This document shows, piece by piece, positions 1 through 8,077 of a stretch of 16,001 bases of DNA. Source of the DNA: UBA10348 sp002469915 (GTDB lineage Bacteria > Bacteroidota > Rhodothermia > Rhodothermales > UBA10348); the NCBI GenBank assembly GCA_029249345.1, contig JAQWHM010000003.1:1-16001 (forward strand), given 5' to 3'. A program made the translations under genes and the position numbers. The notes under the pieces are model-generated. The model saw only the letters and a list, made by a program, of their open reading frames with translations, did no database searches and was not told where the DNA came from. Every line of letters begins with the position of its first letter. Position 1 is the stretch's first letter.

Positions 1-8
1 TTATCTTT

Positions 9-41
9 GGGGGGGGGGGGGCGGCGGGCCCCCCCCACCCC
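9..41. repeat. G13/C-tract inverted repeat at window start
   Basis: A run of 13 G (9-21) is followed by a 7-base GC spacer and a 13-base C-rich tract (29-41) broken by one A at 37. The two arms could pair as a very stable hairpin 30 bases past the nirS stop. On the nirS strand the hairpin is followed by AAAGATAA and not by a T run, so it is a poor intrinsic terminator in that direction. The stretch is unlike the rest of the window and may be a homopolymer or assembly artefact near a contig end. Positions 1-70 contain no gene that I can see. Confidence 0.5.
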
Positions 42-70
42 TCTCTTACATTTAGTACGATCTACTTAGT

Positions 71-1732
71 CTAGTAAATATCGTGAACGGTGTTGTACAC
101 ATTAAAGTGACCCGTTGGAGTACGCATCCAATCGCCTGTGATCTCTTCGATGAGCTCTAGCGTCTTATCGTCGTAAACCAATACAGCCGTTACGTCTTCC
201 ATAGTACCCCAGACGGCTACCCATACTTCGGTGCCTTCTTTATTGTACTCAAGATGCACCGCACGACCAGCATATTTATCCGGTACCGTAAGGGTCTTGA
301 CGACTTCAAAAGACTCCGTGTCAACTACAAATACAGAGCGTTGAAGATCAACATTATTATTCAATGGACGATCTGCCCAGAGATGCTTTGAGTTTGGATG
401 TGTTTTGATAAACAGATTGCCACCACCGTCTCCTGGTAGTTCGATCTCTTTCACAACAGTCCAACGACCGTCTCCCTCACTCGTCTTGATAGCTGAGATC
501 TTGTTTTCTCCAAGATGGCCTGTTAACCACAGGTTACCCAGTGTTGAATGATCAATGTTCGCACCGCGACCAGGATGAGGAGTCTCGCCGGTTTCCACAA
601 TGGCTTCTAGTTCCTTGTTCTCGACATCAACAACAACCACTTTGTTCTCTGCGTTGGCAGCAACAAGGAAGTACTGACCAGTCAAATCCCAACCACCGTC
701 ATGCAAGAAGCGAGCAGTAGCAATCTTAGTAATCTCAGGATTGACAGGATCGGTGTAGTCAACTAACCAAACCATGCCACTTTCTTTCACATTCACGACC
801 CAAAGCGGATCCTTGTGAGAGGCTACAATGGAAGCTACACGGGCTTCTTCCACATACTCGTCACCGTCGAGTGCATATCCCTCGGTGCTCGTTACGGAAA
901 TAGGCTCTAGTGTTTGGGCATCAAAAATGACGAAATGAGAAGGTGTATATCCACCAACAATGAGGTATTTGTCACTAAAGTCGCCTTCAGGGCCATTGTA
1001 TTTCGAAACTTCAACAGAACGAGCATCAAAGGATGCTTTTCCTTCTGCAACCATTGTTGGTGTTTCCATCCAAAGGTCAATCATCGTGATTTTACCATCA
1101 CGACCGATTGAATAGAAATATCGGCCTGAAGCGGAAGTACGCAGGATATGAACGGCGAAACCAGTTTCAATAATGGTTAGCTTCTCTTTGGTATCTCCAT
1201 CAATAATGGCTACCTGTCCCATATCACGAAGCACGACACCAAAATAGTTCTGCCAGTTACGATCATGCTGAGGTTCCGTTGGTCGCTCGGCAACAGGTAC
1301 ATGTAGTTTCCAAAACGCATTCATGTCGTCTAGGGTGAAGGCTGGAATCTCTGGAGGTGGTACCTGCAAGAAGCGAGCGACTAAATCGATTTCTTCTTCA
1401 GACAAGACACCCTGGCGTCCCCAATCTGGCATTCCGCCCGGAGTACCGTTAGTAATGAATGCAGACAACCCAGCTGTACCAAGCAAGGATGTGCGTGCCT
1501 CAGGTAGCAACGATGGGCCCGTCGCGCCTTTGCGCAATGTGCCATGGCAACCTGCACAGGTGTTAAAAAAGATATCAGAAGCACGATCCATTTCGGCTCC
1601 TGTAAGAACAATAGATCCGTCTTCGCTTTGAGCGCCTGCTGAGACCCCAGAAGGAGTATCTGAGCCACCACAACCAGCTAAAGAGGCGGTAAAAATGAGT
1701 GCGAATGCAATGTTGGCTATTTTATTCCACAT
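71..1732 (-). CDS. nirS: Cytochrome cd1 nitrite reductase, lipoprotein form
   Basis: This enzyme reduces nitrite to nitric oxide in denitrification, outside the cytoplasmic membrane. The 553-residue protein is close to the usual length. Residues 1-21 form a lipoprotein signal ending in LAGC (lipidated Cys21). A cytochrome c domain follows, with the CAGCH haem-binding motif at 59-63 and the likely distal ligand Met101 in GGMPDW. The C-terminal eight-bladed d1 propeller (about 150-553) has the proximal d1 ligand His195 in GFAVHI. The two catalytic histidines are His344 (FLHDGGWD) and His386 (TPHPGRGAN). The C-terminus, TPTGHFNVYNTVHDIY, closely matches known NirS. All key residues argue for NirS over the maturation proteins NirF or NirN. 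Lipid anchoring is unusual for this normally soluble periplasmic enzyme. No other nir gene is visible, and the downstream side is cut by the window. Confidence 0.95.
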   Translation of the reverse strand: MWNKIANIAFALIFTASLAGCGGSDTPSGVSAGAQSEDGSIVLTGAEMDRASDIFFNTCAGCHGTLRKGATGPSLLPEARTSLLGTAGLSAFITNGTPGGMPDWGRQGVLSEEEIDLVARFLQVPPPEIPAFTLDDMNAFWKLHVPVAERPTEPQHDRNWQNYFGVVLRDMGQVAIIDGDTKEKLTIIETGFAVHILRTSASGRYFYSIGRDGKITMIDLWMETPTMVAEGKASFDARSVEVSKYNGPEGDFSDKYLIVGGYTPSHFVIFDAQTLEPISVTSTEGYALDGDEYVEEARVASIVASHKDPLWVVNVKESGMVWLVDYTDPVNPEITKIATARFLHDGGWDLTGQYFLVAANAENKVVVVDVENKELEAIVETGETPHPGRGANIDHSTLGNLWLTGHLGENKISAIKTSEGDGRWTVVKEIELPGDGGGNLFIKTHPNSKHLWADRPLNNNVDLQRSVFVVDTESFEVVKTLTVPDKYAGRAVHLEYNKEGTEVWVAVWGTMEDVTAVLVYDDKTLELIEEITGDWMRTPTGHFNVYNTVHDIY

Positions 1733-1786
1733 GACAGTGCGTCGTTAGGTGTAAGTAAAAAATATGGGCTGTTTTTTGGCCCACTT

Positions 1787-1794
1787 CAAATATA
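1787..1794 (-). promoter_or_regulatory. Candidate -7 promoter element for nirS
   Basis: Read on the minus strand this is TATATTTG, an exact match to the Bacteroidota sigma factor -7 consensus TAnnTTTG. It would place the transcript start near 1780 and give a leader of about 48 bases. I see no clear -33 TTTG at the usual spacing. The adjacent palindrome occupies that spacer region, so the promoter may need an activator or be blocked by a repressor. Confidence 0.45.
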
Positions 1795-1795
1795 A

Positions 1796-1811
1796 AAGAC
1801 AAATTTGTCTT
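1796..1811. promoter_or_regulatory. Perfect 16-bp palindrome, candidate operator between nirS and receptor gene
   Basis: AAGACAAATTTGTCTT is identical to its own reverse complement. It sits one base upstream of the putative nirS -7 box and about 140 bases upstream of the TonB receptor start. The position suits a dimeric regulator controlling one or both divergent genes. It does not match the FNR/DNR consensus (TTGAT-N4-ATCAA). The AAGA...TCTT ends loosely resemble Rrf2/NsrR-type sites, but that link is speculative. Confidence 0.5.
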
Positions 1812-1952
1812 GAATATGAAGGTTACTCTAATAGTGGAGTAACTTGTCTTCTTTTATGTTGCCCAAACGTATACTTGACCAAGATATTTTTCCATTTTGA
1901 AATCTTATTACCGTTTCCGGTCATGTTATCAACCCAGAAGACAAGGTCTGTC

Positions 1953-4250
1953 ATGCGTATCACGCGACTACTCCTCACCACTTCCCTTTTTATCTTGCTA
2001 GGGAATTCCCTAACAGCTCACGCTCAAACTCTTTTGTCAGGTCATATAGTCGATTCTGCTTCAGGAGAACCCATTCCTGGGGCAAATATCTATGTAGACA
2101 ATACGTCTCAGGGGTCTGTATCCGACACAGAAGGGCTATTCAACATTTCAGTCTCTTCTCTTCCTGTGCGTCTAACCTTTTCCGTTTTGGGATATACGAC
2201 GACTACGCGCCATGTTGTCGAAGCGTCTTCTTCCATGGAAATCGTACTTCGCGCCACAAACCTGGATATGGATCCGCTGCTCGTAAGCGCGAACCGAGAA
2301 TTGCAGCCTAGATCAGAAATACCGGTTTCGATTTCGGCCATTTCAGCGACACAGATAGATGCGTCGGCTCCAAATATGCTCTATGAGGTATTTAATCAGG
2401 TAGCCGGGGTGCATATGGCGAGCTTGAGTAACGAACAATACAAATTAAGTATTCGCCAGCCCCTCACGAACAAAGCCTACTTCCTATTCATGGAAGATGG
2501 CATCCCGCTGCGACCTATTGGCGTGTTTAATCCGAATGCGTTGATCAACGTAAACATGGCAGGAGCCGAGCGAATTGAAATTCTCAGAGGCCCTTCATCG
2601 GCCATGAATGGTGGTAATGCCGTCGCAGGCTCCATCAACTTTATTTCAACCCGCCCCACCGCCGTACCAGATGCCACTTTCGGCCTTCGTAGAGATAACT
2701 ACGGGTACACAAGGGCCGATTTTTCAGGCTCAACGGTCCGAGGCAAAACCGGTGTCGCCATCGGTGGATATGTAGCCAGACAGCGAGACGGATGGTACGA
2801 GCATAGTGATTTTGACAAGGTATCCCTGACCGCTCGACTAGATCGGCAGATTGACGAACGCACTCGCCTGATTAATACGGCTTCTTATTCCAATATGGAC
2901 ACCGACACGAATGGTGCCTTAGATAGCCTTAGCTACGCAAGCCGCGGTTTCAACAGCCTCCATACGTTCTCCTATCGCCAAATGGAATCCTTACGTGTGC
3001 GAAGTACAATCGAAAGAAGTTGGTCTGAATCGCAACGATCCACGCTTACGGTCTTTTTCCGAGACAATACCATTAACCAACTCCCTTATTGGCGCGTGCG
3101 AGGCGTACGAGGAAATAGAGCTAAAGCAACGGGCGAAACGAACATTCAATCATTTTGGAGTCTTGGTTTGCTAGGTCAGCAGGAATGGCGCTTTGAGACG
3201 CTAGATACCAAACTAAATGCTGGTTTTTCCCTCGATCGAAGCCCGGCAACCTATATAGCTGAGTGGATCGATGTGGACCGAGATTCAGATGGTACCTATG
3301 CGTCTTTCGTGGCTCCAGACTCTATGCTGAGTGACTATTCGGTTGGCATTTTTAATGCTGCCGGATACATTCGTGCCGAAGTTCAGCCCGTAGCCAATCT
3401 ACGCGTCTCAAGTTCGGTCCGCCTAGATCAGATTCAATACGACTATGACAATCATCTTTCTACTGATGCTTACTCTAGCGCACCAGACGAAGTAACCTCG
3501 TTTAGTCATATCAGCCCGAAACTGGGTCTTACTTATGACTTCGGCGGCGGTCGAGGATTGTATTCCAATATCAGCCTAGGATTCGCACCCCCGGAAATTT
3601 CGGAAATGTATCATGGCGTTTCTGTCCCTTCCCTTGAGCCTGCAACATTCCAGTCTATGGAGATAGGTGGCTGGGCTGCGCTCCTCGGTGGCAAGCTGTT
3701 TGTAGATGCCAGTCTCTATTCCATGACCGGAAAGAATGAGATCATTCCCATCGTATCCCCCACCGGTGGATTTGTGAATGAAAATGCAGGACATACAGAG
3801 CATCGCGGTATTGAGTATACCGTTCTCGTTCTACCCATAGAAAGTATATCCATTCGACTCACAGGATCTCAGTCCACGCACGAGTTCGTTGAATTCGTTG
3901 ACTTTGGAGTTGACCAATCAGGCAATGACATGGCCTTTGCACCGTCTTGGACGGCAAATGGGGAGATCGCTTACAAGCCGTCATTTCTAGAAGGCGCACG
4001 GATTTCAGCCGAATGGAATCACCTGGGCAACTACTTCATGGACAACGCTAATACGACAGAATACGAGGGATATGATCTATTCAATCTTCGAGCTGCATAC
4101 CGTAAGGGACCCGTTCAAGTTTGGGGTAATCTAGCTAACGTATTTGATACGCTGCATGCTACCAATGCCGCTGCATATGCCTGGGGATCCATCTACAATG
4201 TGGGCCAAGTACGAGCTGCTACCATCGGATTACGTTATAACCTGAAATAA
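1953..4250 (+). CDS. TonB-dependent outer-membrane receptor with carboxypeptidase-like N-terminal domain
   Basis: This is an outer-membrane active-transport receptor powered by TonB-ExbBD. The open frame extends upstream to 1764, but ATG 1953 is preferred. It has AAGG 6 bases upstream and gives a clean signal peptide (MRITRLLLTTSLFILLG, cleavage near AHA-Q, residue 24). The 765-residue protein then has a carboxypeptidase regulatory-like beta-sandwich (about 27-110, with SGEPIPGANIYV), a plug domain (about 120-230, with AERIEILRGPSSAMNGGNAVAGSINFIS), and a 22-strand-type barrel to the C-terminus (GLRYNLK). There is no SusD partner, so it is more like a siderophore, metal, haem or cobalamin receptor than a glycan SusC. 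The substrate cannot be read from the sequence. Being divergent from nirS hints at iron, haem or another metal, as an inference only. Another possible start is ATG 1923. Confidence 0.88.
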   Translation: MRITRLLLTTSLFILLGNSLTAHAQTLLSGHIVDSASGEPIPGANIYVDNTSQGSVSDTEGLFNISVSSLPVRLTFSVLGYTTTTRHVVEASSSMEIVLRATNLDMDPLLVSANRELQPRSEIPVSISAISATQIDASAPNMLYEVFNQVAGVHMASLSNEQYKLSIRQPLTNKAYFLFMEDGIPLRPIGVFNPNALINVNMAGAERIEILRGPSSAMNGGNAVAGSINFISTRPTAVPDATFGLRRDNYGYTRADFSGSTVRGKTGVAIGGYVARQRDGWYEHSDFDKVSLTARLDRQIDERTRLINTASYSNMDTDTNGALDSLSYASRGFNSLHTFSYRQMESLRVRSTIERSWSESQRSTLTVFFRDNTINQLPYWRVRGVRGNRAKATGETNIQSFWSLGLLGQQEWRFETLDTKLNAGFSLDRSPATYIAEWIDVDRDSDGTYASFVAPDSMLSDYSVGIFNAAGYIRAEVQPVANLRVSSSVRLDQIQYDYDNHLSTDAYSSAPDEVTSFSHISPKLGLTYDFGGGRGLYSNISLGFAPPEISEMYHGVSVPSLEPATFQSMEIGGWAALLGGKLFVDASLYSMTGKNEIIPIVSPTGGFVNENAGHTEHRGIEYTVLVLPIESISIRLTGSQSTHEFVEFVDFGVDQSGNDMAFAPSWTANGEIAYKPSFLEGARISAEWNHLGNYFMDNANTTEYEGYDLFNLRAAYRKGPVQVWGNLANVFDTLHATNAAAYAWGSIYNVGQVRAATIGLRYNLK

Positions 4251-4275
4251 GCTTTTTGATCTTTGGACGTGCGAG

Positions 4276-4316
4276 GCGGGGCGGGGATGAAATCCCCGCC
4301 CCGCTTTTCATTTTTG
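4276..4316 (+). terminator. Strong intrinsic terminator after the TonB receptor
   Basis: A perfect 13-bp stem (4276-4288 with 4292-4304, GCGGGGCGGGGAT and its complement) with a GAA loop is followed by TTTTCATTTTT. It lies 25 bases after the receptor stop. It would fall inside the longest open frame of the next gene, which supports the later start of that gene at 4359. Confidence 0.92.
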
Positions 4317-4358
4317 AAAGGTTGTATCTTACTTCCTTTCAGGCCAAAACGTCCGACT

Positions 4359-5216
4359 ATGGAAGCCTTTCTGGAGTTTTTCGAGACCATTCCCAGTTCC
4401 TACCGATCCCTGATCCTAGCATCAGGCCTCGTCCTATTTTGGATCTTGGAAGGAGCGGTACCGCTATTTTCAGTTAGCTACCGGCGCTTTCGCCATGCCG
4501 GACTGAACCTCGTATTTACGCTTACCACACTGCTGGTCAACCTTTCGCTAGCCTTTGTGATCATCTGGTCTGCCGACGTTGCCGTTTCCCAGCAATTTGG
4601 TGTCATGCAATGGGTTACCGCCCCCCTGTGGCTTTCCATTGTGTTAGGACTCCTCACGCTAGACCTCATTAGTGCCTGGTTCGTTCATTGGGTTGAGCAC
4701 CGAGTAAAGTGGATGTGGAAATTTCATCTCATCCACCACACCGACACCCGAGTCGATGTCACGACCGCGCTCCGACACCATCCGGGCGAGAGTGTTTTCA
4801 GAGCAACATTCACCATTGGCGCTGTACTCGTAGCCGGGGCTCCGATCGGAGTCGTCTTCATCTACCAGACAGCCTCCGCCCTCTTCTCTCAATTCAATCA
4901 CGCCAATATCCGCCTCCCAAAGCAGGTGGATCGTTGGTTGTCCTGGATTGTTGTGACGCCGGACATGCACAAAGTGCACCATCATTACGTGCAGCCACTA
5001 ACGGACACCAACTACGGTAACATCTTCTCTTTTTGGGACCGGCTTTTTGGTACGTTTGCGGAAGTCGATCAAACCACGGATCTCACTTATGGCATAGACA
5101 CCCACATGGAGCCATCCGAGAATGACGACCTAGCTAATTTGATGGCTATTCCTTTTCAGAAGTACCGTGCGCCAGAAGGGTCTAAATTCGCTGAAGAGCG
5201 GAAAGAATCCGACTAA
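4359..5216 (+). CDS. Fatty acid hydroxylase/sterol desaturase superfamily membrane protein
   Basis: This is a membrane-bound non-haem di-iron oxygenase family, whose members hydroxylate or desaturate sterols, fatty acids, carotenoids or related lipids. The histidine clusters that bind the iron pair are present in the 285-residue protein: HWVEH (110-114), HLIHH (123-127) and HKVHH (204-208), plus an extra His181 in FNHANI. Hydrophobic segments lie at about 18-38, 48-72, 88-108 and 150-175, with the His clusters facing the cytoplasm in known members. The frame is open from 4263, but that start lies within the preceding terminator, so ATG 4359 (MEAFLEFFETIP) is chosen. Its stop TAA overlaps the stop of the convergent next gene. 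The substrate is unknown. Confidence 0.85.
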   Translation: MEAFLEFFETIPSSYRSLILASGLVLFWILEGAVPLFSVSYRRFRHAGLNLVFTLTTLLVNLSLAFVIIWSADVAVSQQFGVMQWVTAPLWLSIVLGLLTLDLISAWFVHWVEHRVKWMWKFHLIHHTDTRVDVTTALRHHPGESVFRATFTIGAVLVAGAPIGVVFIYQTASALFSQFNHANIRLPKQVDRWLSWIVVTPDMHKVHHHYVQPLTDTNYGNIFSFWDRLFGTFAEVDQTTDLTYGIDTHMEPSENDDLANLMAIPFQKYRAPEGSKFAEERKESD

Positions 5217-5809
5217 TGCAGCACAAAGCGTCCATCTTCGTCGAAGACGAGCACGCGGCGTTGCGCCTTGTCAAACGGCATATCACCGCTCCACTCGTAG
5301 GCCCAAGATCCAGCATCGGACGTATTGTCAATTTCCACCGTTAGCGAATGGATGCCTACGGGGAATTCCAATTCGGAGATGCCTACACTCAGCCCATCAT
5401 CGAAGAGACCACCCGGGTTGAACGATTCCAATACATGGACAGAATCATCGACTGTAATCCTAAGCCGAACGGGCACCCTAATGCGCTCTACCGGTCGCTC
5501 ACGTCGCATATGAGGAAGTACATCAGAATCGTCTACTTGCTCGGTTGTCGTGGACGTCACTACGTCACCAGCATGTTTGAACGAAACCACAAAGGCCGAA
5601 TGCTCCATTTGCGGTGTCTGATACGGTCCATCCGACAATAACACGGTCGATGCCGTTAATGAGAGCCCTACCACGGCCGCTGCCGCTCCTCGCTTCAGGC
5701 GAGACGTCGTTTTCCGCATTCGAACAACGGGTTTACCCGTCCTGAACGCCGCTGCAGCATCTATGAGTCCCTTGGGGTCTGTTCGGTCGAAACGCCCCAC
5801 CTCCGACAT
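5213..5809 (-). CDS. Unrecognised single-span membrane protein
   Basis: I do not recognise the family. The product (198 residues from ATG 5809) has a polar, basic N-terminal part (RTGKPVVRMRKTTSRLKRG), one hydrophobic segment at about 41-60 (AAAAVVGLSLTASTVLLS), and then about 135 residues rich in beta-type sequence, ending in RRVLVFDEDGRFVLH. The basic residues before the hydrophobic segment predict an N-in topology with the beta-rich part in the periplasm. GTG 5824 would add five residues. Neither start has a well-spaced ribosome site, as GGGGAGG directly touches the ATG. The gene is convergent with the desaturase gene, sharing bases in CTAA at 5213-5216. It lies 122 bases or more downstream of the FG-GAP lipoprotein on the same strand, so co-transcription with that gene is possible. 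Confidence 0.65.
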   Translation of the reverse strand: MSEVGRFDRTDPKGLIDAAAAFRTGKPVVRMRKTTSRLKRGAAAAVVGLSLTASTVLLSDGPYQTPQMEHSAFVVSFKHAGDVVTSTTTEQVDDSDVLPHMRRERPVERIRVPVRLRITVDDSVHVLESFNPGGLFDDGLSVGISELEFPVGIHSLTVEIDNTSDAGSWAYEWSGDMPFDKAQRRVLVFDEDGRFVLH

Positions 5810-5946
5810 CCTCCCCTGAACCACGAATGAATGATTCTCTTAGACCCCAACACGCTCCTATGCGAGCACGCGTGGAAGAAATCACCGTTTTCTAGCCGAA
5901 CAACTGGACTGATCTAGGCAAGCACTGGATTTCGACTGAGACGATG

Positions 5947-7791
5947 TCAGTTGCCGTTTCTAAAAAACACCACGCCACCCGAATTTCCACCCAAAAACAG
6001 GTCCAGATCTCCATCCGCATCGATGTCAGCAAACTCAGGTGCTGAAATGGCTTGGGCATCTACATCTAGTGCACCATATTCCACGAAATTGGGTTCCTGC
6101 GCGGTGCCTTCATTCACGTACAGCAAAACACCTTGAAGTTCGGTACCAATGACCATATCGTAGTCTCCATCATTATCCAGATCGGCAAAGGTTGGAAAAC
6201 TACGTCTGCCCGTATCGATGCCGAGATAAGAATCTGATACCAATTCAAATAGGGCACTCTTAGCAGTTCCTGTGTTGGTCCAATAGTTAATCGTGCCCGA
6301 TGCTTCGCCAACAAACAGATCCAGATCTCCATCGGCATCAATGTCCACAAGCGCCGGCGTTGTGTTCTGTCCCCTAGTTAACTTCTCGTAGATCGGATTG
6401 ACTTCAGTGAACTGATAAGCCGTGGGCGTGCCGTCATTTCTGAAGTACGCTATTTCCTTATTCCACTTTCCAATCAAGAAATCCAGATCTCCGTCCGCAT
6501 CCAAGTCAGCAATGGCAGGATTTTGATGATAGGTCTTGGTCAAATCCATCATCTCTTTGTAGCGGAACGAAGCCTGATTCCTATCTCCCACATTCTCGTA
6601 GACCCACATCAAAGACGTGCGCTGATTAGATGGCTCAATCTTGTTCGCCACCAGCATATCGAGATCACCATCGGCGTCGAGGTCAGCCATTTTGACGATA
6701 CTCTCACTACCCACATCGAGATCACCCACGAAACGCATCGTACGTTTTTCAAATTTCTGAGACGACACCTGCTCCATGTAGTAAAAATTGTTGCGCGTAG
6801 TAGCATTAGCATTAAATGCACCCCCTAGCACACCAAAGACCATATCGAGGTCTCCATCGGCATCCATATCCAATACGACGGGCGCATTATACCCACTCGT
6901 GGCAACCGGATTATTCAACGGCCAATTCACCGGTTCACTGCGCAGAGAAGGCGCACCGCATGTACCCTGATTGCGGACAAGTAAGAGACCCGCTTCAAAG
7001 AAATCGCCCCAGAACAGATCTAAATCGTTATCTGAATCGATATCGGCAAAGGTCATCGTGTTGGCCCCGTGCAAGGACACGTTTTCTCCAACAATTTCGA
7101 TGTCCTCCCAACGATCTGCAGCAAATCTGAATCGAGGAACGTCGTTAGCGTCCTGACCCACAGACTCGTAGCGAGTAATCGTACCTGTGACTCGACCGAT
7201 AAATAGATCCAGCAGGCCATCGCAGTCGATATCCACGATGTGCGGAATATTCTGTCTATCTGCAAAAATCGGGGTCCCCGTTGCATCCCGCAGGGTATCC
7301 ACCGCCATTACAAAATTAGCATTAGTTGGCGTTCCTTCGTTGCGGTAGTAGCGAATGTGACTAAAGCGCTCTTCGGTGAGCAGATCCATGTCTCCATCTT
7401 GATCTAAATCCACGATTCGGTACCATTCACCAATATCGAGATCGCCGTACGCGTTGGTACGCCATTCAAACACCGGCTCGCCGGCTTCGCCCACATTTTC
7501 AAAATGCATGATGCGTCCGGACTCCTCCTGCACAAACATATCGGGATCGCCGTCACCGTCAATGTCTGTAAACTGAGGTCTTGGCACATTAAAACCACCC
7601 TGGAAAGGCAGATCCATCTGATTCCCCAAGCTATCTTCTATCCCAAACGGAGAGATTTCTCTTGTGAAACGGGGAGGAAATGTAGCCTCTTCAGATGCCG
7701 AAGAATCGGTCATTTGTGATGAAGAGGAGCATCCAGCCCCTAAAATAAGTGCTGTAAACAGAAAGAGGGATAGACCCGAATACCGCTTCAT
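5947..7791 (-). CDS. FG-GAP/VCBS-repeat lipoprotein
   Basis: The start ATG 7791 gives a lipoprotein signal (MKRYSGLSLFLFTALILGAGC, lipobox LGAGC, Cys21), whereas the open frame continues upstream to 7860 with no signal. The mature part of this 614-residue protein is built from ten repeats of about 52-61 residues. Each repeat carries a calcium-binding loop of the D-x-D-x-D-G-D-x-D type (for example DIDGDGDPD, DMDADGDLD, DIDADGDLD), usually followed by an FG-GAP-like hydrophobic strand and a YF/YE-N-x-G-T turn. Such repeats fold as beta-propellers in surface proteins of marine bacteria. The likely location is the outer membrane or cell surface. The partner or ligand is unknown, and no enzyme domain is present. 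One repeat is degenerate at DIDSDNDLD. Confidence 0.87.
   Translation of the reverse strand: MKRYSGLSLFLFTALILGAGCSSSSQMTDSSASEEATFPPRFTREISPFGIEDSLGNQMDLPFQGGFNVPRPQFTDIDGDGDPDMFVQEESGRIMHFENVGEAGEPVFEWRTNAYGDLDIGEWYRIVDLDQDGDMDLLTEERFSHIRYYRNEGTPTNANFVMAVDTLRDATGTPIFADRQNIPHIVDIDCDGLLDLFIGRVTGTITRYESVGQDANDVPRFRFAADRWEDIEIVGENVSLHGANTMTFADIDSDNDLDLFWGDFFEAGLLLVRNQGTCGAPSLRSEPVNWPLNNPVATSGYNAPVVLDMDADGDLDMVFGVLGGAFNANATTRNNFYYMEQVSSQKFEKRTMRFVGDLDVGSESIVKMADLDADGDLDMLVANKIEPSNQRTSLMWVYENVGDRNQASFRYKEMMDLTKTYHQNPAIADLDADGDLDFLIGKWNKEIAYFRNDGTPTAYQFTEVNPIYEKLTRGQNTTPALVDIDADGDLDLFVGEASGTINYWTNTGTAKSALFELVSDSYLGIDTGRRSFPTFADLDNDGDYDMVIGTELQGVLLYVNEGTAQEPNFVEYGALDVDAQAISAPEFADIDADGDLDLFLGGNSGGVVFFRNGN
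5998..7566 (-). repeat. Ten tandem FG-GAP/VCBS coding repeats
   Basis: The calcium-loop codons recur near 6003, 6160, 6322, 6484, 6661, 6845, 7020, 7204, 7386 and 7543, a period of about 157-184 bases. Several copies share near-identical DNA over about 20 bases (CCAGATCTCCATC on the plus strand at three sites). This suggests expansion by internal duplication. Confidence 0.85.
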
Positions 7792-8038
7792 ATTGAACGA
7801 TAAGTGATATTGATTAAGGAAAGACGGAGTCCACGTAACTCGGTCCTGATGCAGCCCCACTTACGCCTCAGTAGGTTCAAAGATGCAGCATTATACTGGA
7901 GGCTACGCATCCGTACTCGTACAAACGAGATGCCATAAAAAGAACAGAAGCCCGATTCAACCATACCTGCCTTGAACCCGCGTGTGAAACTCCGGTCAAT
8001 CCACTTAATGCGCTTCGACCACAGGCCTGCCCCGAGTA

Positions 8039-8046
8039 TATTTTTG
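8039..8046 (+). promoter_or_regulatory. Candidate -7 promoter element for tdh-kbl
   Basis: TATTTTTG fits TAnnTTTG and lies 31 bases before the tdh ATG, giving a leader of about 25 bases. The -33 region is weak: TTCG lies 21 bases upstream. The 286-base gap between the FG-GAP gene and tdh (7792-8077) otherwise holds no gene. On the minus strand it has a TATAAT at 7895-7890 that could serve the lipoprotein gene, without a good -35. Confidence 0.4.
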
Positions 8047-8077
8047 AATCTCAGCCATTTTTCTACTCGAGTTTTAC

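Noticed and set aside
71..1732. NirN or NirF instead of NirS
   Set aside because: The CxxCH cytochrome domain excludes NirF. Both catalytic histidines (344, 386), the Met ligand and the C-terminal sequence match NirS.
1766..1784. TGGGC/GCCCA inverted repeat in the nirS leader
   Set aside because: The stem is only five base pairs with a nine-base loop, so it could easily occur by chance.
1764..1952. Upstream extension of the TonB receptor frame
   Set aside because: It contains a Cys-rich, non-secretory sequence and the palindrome/promoter region. A clean signal peptide with an AAGG site begins at ATG 1953.
4263..4358. Upstream start for the desaturase-family gene
   Set aside because: The stretch is occupied by a perfect terminator stem-loop for the preceding gene and encodes no family-like sequence.
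5325..5641. Plus-strand open frames of 62 and 97 residues opposite the orphan membrane protein gene
   Set aside because: They lack domains or signals and overlap the more protein-like minus-strand frame; they look like shadow frames.
5998..7566. CRISPR-like or intergenic tandem repeat
   Set aside because: The periodic DNA similarity is fully explained by coding repeats of the FG-GAP lipoprotein.
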